Origin: Coptis chinensis
Taxonomy: Eukaryota; Streptophyta; Magnoliopsida; Ranunculales; Ranunculaceae
NCBI GenBank assembly: GCA_015680905.1
Contig: CM027382.1
Coordinates: 10,265,501-10,329,500 of the forward strand
Length of the DNA stretch: 64,000 bases
Reading direction: 5' to 3'
Shown here: piece after piece, positions 58,018 through 64,000 of the stretch
How the letters are laid out: each line of letters starts with the position of its first letter
Position numbering within the stretch: the stretch's first letter is position 1
The notes under the pieces: model-generated
What the model was told of the DNA's origin: nothing
The model's input: the letters and a program-made list of their open reading frames with translations, nothing else
Database searches by the model: none
Translations under genes and position numbers: made by a program

Positions 58018-58344
58018 TCAACCTGTGTTGCATAAGTATGGCGTGGACACAACATATCTACCCTCAAAATGCATTGACAACTCTCTAATTGTCTTCTCAT
58101 ATGACTTAGCCGTTCCCTCAAAATGCAATGACAGAGCTCTAATCGTCTTCTCATATGACTTAGCCGTTCCCTCAAAATGCAATGACAGAGCTCTAATCAT
58201 TTTCTCATATGACATTGCCCTTCCCTCAAAATGACCTGACAGAGCTCTAATAGTCTTCTCATATGACATTGCCCTTCCCTCAAAATCCAATGAGAGCTTT
58301 AATTGTTTTCTCGACACAACATGGCCGAAAATGGAATGCTTCAT
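58018..58344 (-). CDS. ORF of 18-residue tandem repeats
   Basis: A 108-residue minus-strand frame contains four near-identical 18-residue units (ALSLHFEGTAKSYEKTIR). They correspond to the 54-base DNA repeats starting at 58061, 58115, 58169 and 58223, with a partial fifth at 58277. Because the unit is a multiple of three, the reading frame survives copy-number change. Units are amphipathic and could form helices. No known family is recognised and no promoter or intron structure is evident, so translation is unproven. It could be part of a larger decayed gene related to the plant-mobile-domain fragments on either side. Confidence 0.35.
   Translation of the reverse strand: MKHSIFGHVVSRKQLKLSLDFEGRAMSYEKTIRALSGHFEGRAMSYEKMIRALSLHFEGTAKSYEKTIRALSLHFEGTAKSYEKTIRELSMHFEGRYVVSTPYLCNTG
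58061..58320 (+). repeat. 54-base tandem repeat
   Basis: About 4.7 copies, each opening with CCCTCAAAAT and including CTCTAAT and TCTTCTCATATGAC. Spacing is exactly 54 for the first four copies. Confidence 0.92.
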
Positions 58345-58829
58345 AAACCAGTGCCCCTCTAAGGAAAGTATTCGCTGGAACCAAGCAAGAAACTATAACT
58401 CCTTCACCAATCCAGGGACTTCCAAATAAACCTCAAACAGAGAGCAAAATGACACCAAATATGCCAAGAAAATGGAGATTGAATGAGAGTGACTGGCACA
58501 CTCCCCATTCGACATACACAAAGGCCTAAAGCTCGCAATCAGTTTTCTCCTCCCAAAAAGGATATCTCTAGTACGGATATTATTCTTGGTGATACAGTCA
58601 AGTAAGAAACGAGAATCAGGAAAGGACTTACCATGCACAAATCCGTGCTTCTTAGTTCTTATGGACAGAGAAGGCCTGCACAACCTTCTCAAATGACGGA
58701 AGACTCTCCTCTAAAAATCTAGCCCTCGCCCATTCTCAAACCTATACGTGAACTCCCATGAAAAGATCTTAAGACCTTGGCGAATACCGCATCCATAAGG
58801 ATCAGGTGATGACCCATTAATATCTCGTT

Positions 58830-58925
58830 TCTATCTCTCTCCAATTCATCATTAACCAAAGTAGATATGAAGTCCCGGTCCCCATGGAACTGGTATATTT
58901 GGGTATTAATCATCCAAACAAACAT
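58830..58925 (-). pseudogene. Second plant mobile domain fragment
   Basis: The minus strand reads IYQFHGDRDFISTLVN, closely matching IDQFHGDRDLISAFVN of the gene at 55049-56741. At DNA level AAGTCCCGGTCCCCATGGAA is shared between 58871 and 56436. It is a duplicated remnant of the same gene family. Confidence 0.7.
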
Positions 58926-58961
58926 TAAATAGATTGCCTAGGACCAAGGCAACTGTTATAT

Positions 58962-60092
58962 AGGGGTTTTTTGACTTAACCCCCCCACGGATGTACCCCC
59001 CTTTTGCGATAACCCCCTATTTTGAAAATCATTACAGATTGCCCCTCACTCCGTCTGTTTTGTGTGTAACGTATGTTGATATTTTCCATATTGACAATTT
59101 TTCCCCTACTTCAAATTTGTTAAAAACCCCCATTTTTAACATACGTCTTTGACCATTAACCAACCTTCTCAAAAAATCAGAAAATTGGGAAAAAAATCAG
59201 AAGTTAATGAAGCTTGAAACACAAATTTATGTTAAAGTTTGTGAATTCACTATTAACTTAACATATCAAAGGAAGTAAAATCAAAAGCAATCAAGACCCA
59301 AACTATCTAAAAAAAAATCCAACATTTAGGTCCAGGAGGAGGAGCACCACCATAATAATCCAATGGTCCATTATCTCTTCTTCTCTTCTTCTTACAACAA
59401 ACAAACAACAAACTCAATACAACAAACACTACTACTCCACCAATATCAATCCCAACCACCGTTCCAATCGATATCCCATTCGAAGACGGAGATGGTGGTG
59501 ATAGCCCCGATAATGGCGATGGCGGCGAGGGTGGTGGTCTTCCAGAAACTGGCATGGGAGGTGATGGTGGACTGCTTGTATTTCTAGGAGGTGGCAGTAT
59601 GTAGAGATTGCGAAGGCATGGTCGTGGTCGGTGTCAGTGTTGCTGAAGGCTGGCGGAGAGCCTGCAGGCATTGTAAGAGGTGGTGGGGAGGTGGCAGGAG
59701 GTGTGGGCGGTGGTGCTGCCAGACGCGGGCGGGAGAGGCTGCGGAGGGTGGTGTTGTAGCTGGTGGTGAGGAGGTTGCATTGGGAGATGGGGCTGGTGGT
59801 GATGGTGGTGTTGTTGGAGTTGGTGAAGCTCCGAGTGATGGTGTTGTTAACATTTTACAATTTGAGGCTACCTCTCAAAATTAAAGTTTGTATTGTGGGT
59901 TTTTTCTCTCTCTCAAAATTAACCCAAAATATTCCCGCTTTATAATAGGGGTAAAATGGCCAATATGAAAAATATCAACTGACGGTACTCACAAAACAGA
60001 CGAAATGGGGGGCAATCAATAATGATTTTCAAAATGGGGGGTTATCGCAAAAGGGGGGGTACATCCATGGGGGGTTAAGTAAAAAAACCCCT
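58962..60092. mobile_element. TIR element carrying a PERK gene fragment
   Basis: Inverted ends of about 150 bases (58962-59110 and 59945-60092) share AGGGGTTTTTT(G/T)ACTTAAC, GGATGTACCCCCC, TTTTGCGATAACCCCC, TTTTGAAAATCATTA and GTCTGTTTTGTG. Between them lies part of a proline-rich receptor kinase gene on the minus strand. No transposase is present, so it is non-autonomous. Flanks share only short AT-rich sequence, so the target duplication and superfamily are uncertain. Confidence 0.8.
59307..59853 (-). pseudogene. Captured proline-rich extensin-like receptor kinase (PERK) N-terminus
   Basis: The minus strand begins SLGASPTPTTPPSPPAPSPN, continues ATSSPPATTPPSAASPA, and after frameshifts (about 59600-59700) reads PPPSPPSPLSGLSPPSPSSN and then the membrane segment GIDIGGVVVFVVLSLLFVCC followed by KKKRRRDNGPLDYYGGAPPP. 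This is the Pro/Ser/Thr-rich wall-facing region plus transmembrane and juxtamembrane segments of plant PERK proteins. The kinase domain is absent; the frame ends about 20 residues after the membrane segment inside the TIR element. Being enclosed by the TIRs, it is a transduplicated fragment. Confidence 0.85.
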
Positions 60093-60473
60093 GAAATATA
60101 TTGCCCTAACTATCAACTAATTGGCCAAGTCAAAATCGACTTGACGAGTAAGGAAAATAATTTGTTTTAGTAATTGAAACAATGAAACAATGAAACAATG
60201 AAACAAAACAAGCTTATAATGAGCATATAATTTTTTTATAACAAGCTTATTTGTGATACGTACCATTTAATAATATCTTTCACTCCACACTTCTTTGTAC
60301 ATTGAGGACACTATAAATTACTCATACGAGTTAGTAGTACAAGTACAAAATAAGATTTAGAATCCACATACCGCTTCTACACAAGAAACAACAGTACAAA
60401 CCCGTCGACCTCAAAGCTTTGATGCATTTTTCAAAAGATTGTTAACTAAGATGATACGAGTTTCTCAAAAAAA

Positions 60474-60504
<31 letters not shown>

Positions 60505-62334
60505 CCCTGCTCTTAGACGGACGTCTGTTTACGGACTTTACTTAAAAACCAAAATTTCGAAATACTAAATATACTCTCACGAAGGGTTTTTCTCATGACT
60601 TCTCCCTTTTCTCTCCTCCAAGTCCAAACTTACATTACAATTTCCCTCCCTCCTGGTACTCTCTTTCTCTCTCTCATGGGGTTCCTCTTCTCTCAAATTC
60701 AAGGCCTTGAACCCTGACCGCTTTGTTTGTACCATGTATTTGAGTGTTTGGCTGCTTGGAAATAACCGACTTATCCATGTCTAGTAGGCTCTCTAGGCTC
60801 CTGTTGGTATCCGTCCAAACAAACTGTGCCATTGCTTGCACTGTGTAAATTTTTATGTGCAAATCTTGGCAAGCTTGTTGTTTCGGTGGGAGTTGATCTA
60901 TTTATGTAAATTTGATACTAGAAAAAATAATCTTGGCATGTTGTCGGGGTTGACGACAATTGGAATAAGGGAATTAGAGAGAGGAGGACGGTCAGAATGA
61001 GAGACTCTTCTTTGTGTTTGACGTTGGTTTGCTTTGGTTTTGCAGGAACCAAGTCTGACATTTTTGTATCTCTTTTGCACAAGAGACAACACACAACCTC
61101 TACAAAGAGTGACCTTTTCATTTTTTTTTTTCACAATCCAAATTTGTGCTCTTTTTCGTGGCATTGCTCGTAACAACATGTATATTTCAAATCGCTCCAC
61201 AAAGAAATCTATAAGTACATTAAAACACTTTAATAACCGCCTCACATTTAACAATATAAATTCATCGTTAGTAAATCCATAAATGCTACTCCAACATTTT
61301 ATCCGGGTTGGTAACTTGATCTAAATCAGAACTAAAGTGAAGTACCAATCTGTGAACTAGTATGAATTACAAAATAGATTGGGATTAAGCAGCAAGTTAA
61401 AGATGCATTTTGTTTGTTCTTGGGCGGAGTTTTGTTCTCATCTATGATCTAATTTCCATGTTACGCAGAGGGAACCATTTAGCTACTAGAACTTAGATCC
61501 TTTAAATTGCAATACATATAGGTGGAATCAAGAACCCAAGTTAAACTAATTACCCATGCTTCCAAGAGATATTCTCTGAGGTTTAAGTAGTTGAGGATGA
61601 AGTCCACTCCTCCACTAGCAACGGGTTAATTCTGTCTTAAAACCTATGAGCTCTGAAGAAAAAAAGCACATTGTTGTCACAAGCACAAAAAATAAGAGGA
61701 AATAAAGAAGGTCAAGAAACTAAAAACCAGGGAATTGCCAACTTCGGTTGAAATGATGTTAATACATCATGTTCAATCGAGACTAATATTTGCTAATTTT
61801 TCTTGGATGAGAAGTGAAGAGGATTGGTCGATCTCGCTATTACATTCCACATGAGAGATATTTTGATTGGTCCAAAGAAAAACATGAAACCTTGGGCCTT
61901 GCATGAAGAGCGTATGAGCTAGATAGCATATTTATGGAATCTAATCCGCTACACAAGGCACTATATTAGGATTCACGGTTGAGGAATGGCGAGGAGATAT
62001 TACTAGCTTCTTCCATTAAGAACAAGAATAGACATACTGTCCTCGTATAATTGCTCTGGATTCCACCTAGCAATCATTAGTTCCTCAACAGAGTAATGCT
62101 CAAACAAGAACATGAGATTGAATCAAAAGCACTATTCCTGATGTGAAGAACCAACACTATTCCCCATGAGAGAGAGAAAGAGAGTACCAGCAGGGAGGGA
62201 AATAGTCACGTAAGTTTGGATTTCGGAGAGAGAAGGAGCGAGTTATGAGAAAACCCTTCGTGAGAGTATATTTAGTATTTTGAAATTCGGCTTTTAAGTA
62301 AAGTCCGTAAATGGATGTCCGTCTAAGAGTGGGG
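60505..62334. mobile_element. Non-autonomous TIR element inserted in TA microsatellite
   Basis: Inverted ends of about 170-190 bases share CTCTTAGACGGAC, TTTACGGACTTTACTTAAAA, AATACTAAATATACTCTCAC then GAAGGGTTTT, TCCAAACTTAC and TGGTACTCTCTTTCTCTCTC. The left border is an A-run followed by (AT)n (60464-60504), the right border a long (TA)n (62336-62419), so the target looks like a TA microsatellite. Inside I find no transposase and no gene fragment that I can name (weak frames at 60674-60862 and 60898-61254, minus). Confidence 0.75.

Positions 62335-62335
<1 letters not shown>

Positions 62336-62419
<84 letters not shown>
62336..62419. repeat. Long (TA)n microsatellite
   Basis: About 41 uninterrupted TA units bordering the TIR element; a smaller TA tract recurs at 62570-62582. 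Confidence 0.95.
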
Positions 62420-62423
<4 letters not shown>

Positions 62424-62700
62424 AATCTCTAATTGTTTCCACAGCTAATTCAAAGCTAAAACACAAAAAATCAAAACAAACTAAACTTAAACCAATAAAA
62501 CTCAAACCTCTCTCCTTTAAAAAACATTCAAACCTCCCTATACCAAACTCATCCAAATTAGTGTTCCCTATATATATATATAGTACAATCTCTAATTGTT
62601 TCCACAGAAAAACACAAAAAATCAAAACAAACTAAACTACCAAAAAACTCAAACCTCTCATCCAAATTAGTGTTCCCTCATCCAAATTAGTGTTCCCAAA
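62417..62700 (+). repeat. Direct duplication of about 160 bases
   Basis: TAGTACAATCTCTAATTGTT starts at 62418 and again near 62580, each followed by ACACAAAAAATCAAAACAAA and CTCAAACCTCTC. CATCCAAATTAGTGTTCCC occurs at about 62550, 62659 and 62679. Confidence 0.85.
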
Positions 62701-63035
62701 AACAATCCCACCACATTCCCTCACTTTCTTAACTGCCGTGGCATCAAAAGCCGTGACTCCCCATCCTCAAAACACTGTTTTTTGGTGGAATGGAGATAGA
62801 GGGTGGATGCACCATTGGACTCAGCCTAAGAGAATTTTTTTATCCTCTTTTTTTATAATATACATATTTTAAAATATTCCTAATGAGAGACTGTATCCAA
62901 ATTCTTTAAGGTTTGGAATCAAGCCTTACGTATCTCTTAATTCATTTCTAGAATTATTCCTCTTTCTAGGTTTTCTAGGCAACTTGTCAAAGCAATAACT
63001 TTCCCTTCATTCATCCAAATGGTACACCAATTGTT

Positions 63036-64000
63036 AGCATGCCAGTTTTAACAGTTATTGGAAATTCAGAATAAATTATTAGAAGATACTAGTAATTACA
63101 GGTAACTTCTTAAGAATATAGTCATCCTGAATAATATATCCTTTACCAGAAATACCTGTAACTAGTATCTTCTTATAATTTAACAAGAAGTTAGCCGTTC
63201 TTAGAAGATCCCAGTAACAGGTATTTCTGGTAAAGTATATAAGACTTAGGATGACTATATCCTTCAGAAGTTACTTGTTACAGGTAATTTCTGAGAATAT
63301 AGCCACCCTGAGTCAAATATAATTAACCAGAAATACCTGTTACTGTTTCTTCTTAAGAATATAGCCATCTTGAGTTTTCTATTATCCTTTACCGTAAATA
63401 CACCAGAATATGCATATCACATCTTATGAGAGAATAGGTCGAACCCCCGATAAAAAACATCATCATCTTCTCAAACCAAGCCTTTGCAACGTAATCACCA
63501 ACGAGTTTTGGCTTCGAACAATCCAAACTACGATAACTCATTGGTGATTACGTTACAAAGGATTGGTTTGAAAAGATGAAGAGGTTTTTTAACAGCAAGG
63601 GTTAAGGCTACTCCTCTCGCAATGTGATCATTGGTGAAGCCTACAAAAGGGTAAATGAAAGTAGATCTCCACTCAAAATTGCCCAAAGGATTGCCTTAGC
63701 ATGCCAGTTTTGACAGGTATTGGACATTCAAAATAAATTATTAGAAGATACCAGTAATTACAGGTAACTTCTTAAGAATATAGTCAGGAGATCCTGAGTA
63801 ATATATCCTTTATCAGAAATACCTGTAACTAGTATCTTCTTATAATTTAACAAGAAGTTAGTCGTTCTTAGAATATCCCAGTAACATGTATTTCTTGTAA
63901 AGTATATTAGACTCAGGATGGCTATATCCTTCAGAAGTTACCTGTTACAGGTAACTTCTGAGAATATAGTCACCCTGAGTCAAATATAATTAACCGTAAA
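63036..64000. repeat. Foldback-rich direct duplication
   Basis: Two copies of a block of about 300 bases start at AGCATGCCAGTTTT in 63036 and 63698, 662 bases apart; the second runs to the window edge. Each copy contains internally inverted modules (AAGAATATAGTC(A)TCCTGA against TCAGGATGGCTATATCCTT) and near-palindromes around GTTACCTGTTACAGGTAAC. No coding content. Confidence 0.85.
63452..63590. other. Long hairpin between the duplicated blocks
   Basis: Arms 63452-63506 and 63535-63590 pair over about 55 bases with few mismatches; paired cores are CAACGTAATCACCAACGAGT and its partner ACTCATTGGTGATTACGTTA. The loop is about 28 bases. It could be a MITE remnant or a small-RNA precursor. Confidence 0.75.

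Noticed and set aside
58025..58234. Plus-strand ORF across the 54-base repeats
   Set aside because: The minus strand gives a longer, more regular frame; the plus frame is a by-product of the same repeat.
58393..58692. Minus-strand ORF with a possible zf-RVT-like stretch (RDILFGRRKLIASFRPLC)
   Set aside because: The resemblance to LINE zf-RVT is too weak, and no neighbouring RT sequence is found.
59584..59887. Plus-strand Gly-rich ORF (59591-59884)
   Set aside because: It is the complement of the Pro/Ser-rich PERK coding strand.
62335..62625. ORF ending in a long YIYIYI tract
   Set aside because: It is translation of the TA microsatellite.

Overview
The window is nuclear DNA of a flowering plant, most likely a eudicot. 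The reasons are AT-rich intergenic DNA, genes split by GT-AG introns, an ATXR7-type histone methyltransferase, an intron-containing tRNA-Tyr-like gene, and plant-specific mobile elements (Tat-lineage Ty3/gypsy, FAR1/MULE-type Mutator elements, an L1 LINE with an RNase H domain, gene-capturing TIR elements). I cannot name the species.

Layout. 1-150: a scrap of Helitron Pif1-like helicase. 150-14745: a decayed Tat-lineage Ty3/gypsy retrotransposon whose gag-pol lies on the minus strand and whose extra ORF lies antisense, downstream of pol. That antisense ORF is split by a 6-kb Mutator-like element (about 1613-7616) with TIRs of roughly 650 bp, a degraded FAR1/MULE transposase, a GRF zinc-finger ORF and a captured A20/AN1 stress-associated-protein fragment. 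14.7-19 kb: small non-autonomous elements, one carrying mTERF and short-chain-dehydrogenase fragments. 19.2-28.2 kb: the one clearly complete multi-exon host gene, an ATXR7 homologue with 18 exons encoding about 1,482 aa, its middle built from duplicated exons. 28.2-33.9 kb: mostly gene-free, with a tRNA-Tyr-like gene bearing a UUA anticodon. 33.9-35.3 kb: an intact nepenthesin/CDR1-like aspartic protease ORF in which both catalytic motifs lack their glycine. 35.6-36.9 kb: a non-autonomous Mutator-type element with a perfect 9-bp target duplication. 37-44 kb: repeat arrays, a CCHC-GRF zinc-finger (pseudo)gene and a possible unidentified multi-exon gene. 45-54.2 kb: organelle-like DNA (candidate NUMT) split by a full-length LINE with a 12-bp target-site duplication. 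55-58.9 kb: a plant-mobile-domain gene, an RWA exon fragment and an 18-residue repeat ORF. 58.9-64 kb: a TIR element carrying a PERK fragment, a second TIR element set in TA microsatellites, and a foldback/duplication complex.

How the parts relate. Only ATXR7, and possibly the protease, look like functional host genes. The unifying theme is gene capture and nesting: pieces of at least five host gene families (A20/AN1, mTERF, SDR, PERK, RWA) lie scattered, four of them inside TIR-bounded elements. Exon coordinates are read by eye from splice sites and reading frame. No database search was possible.
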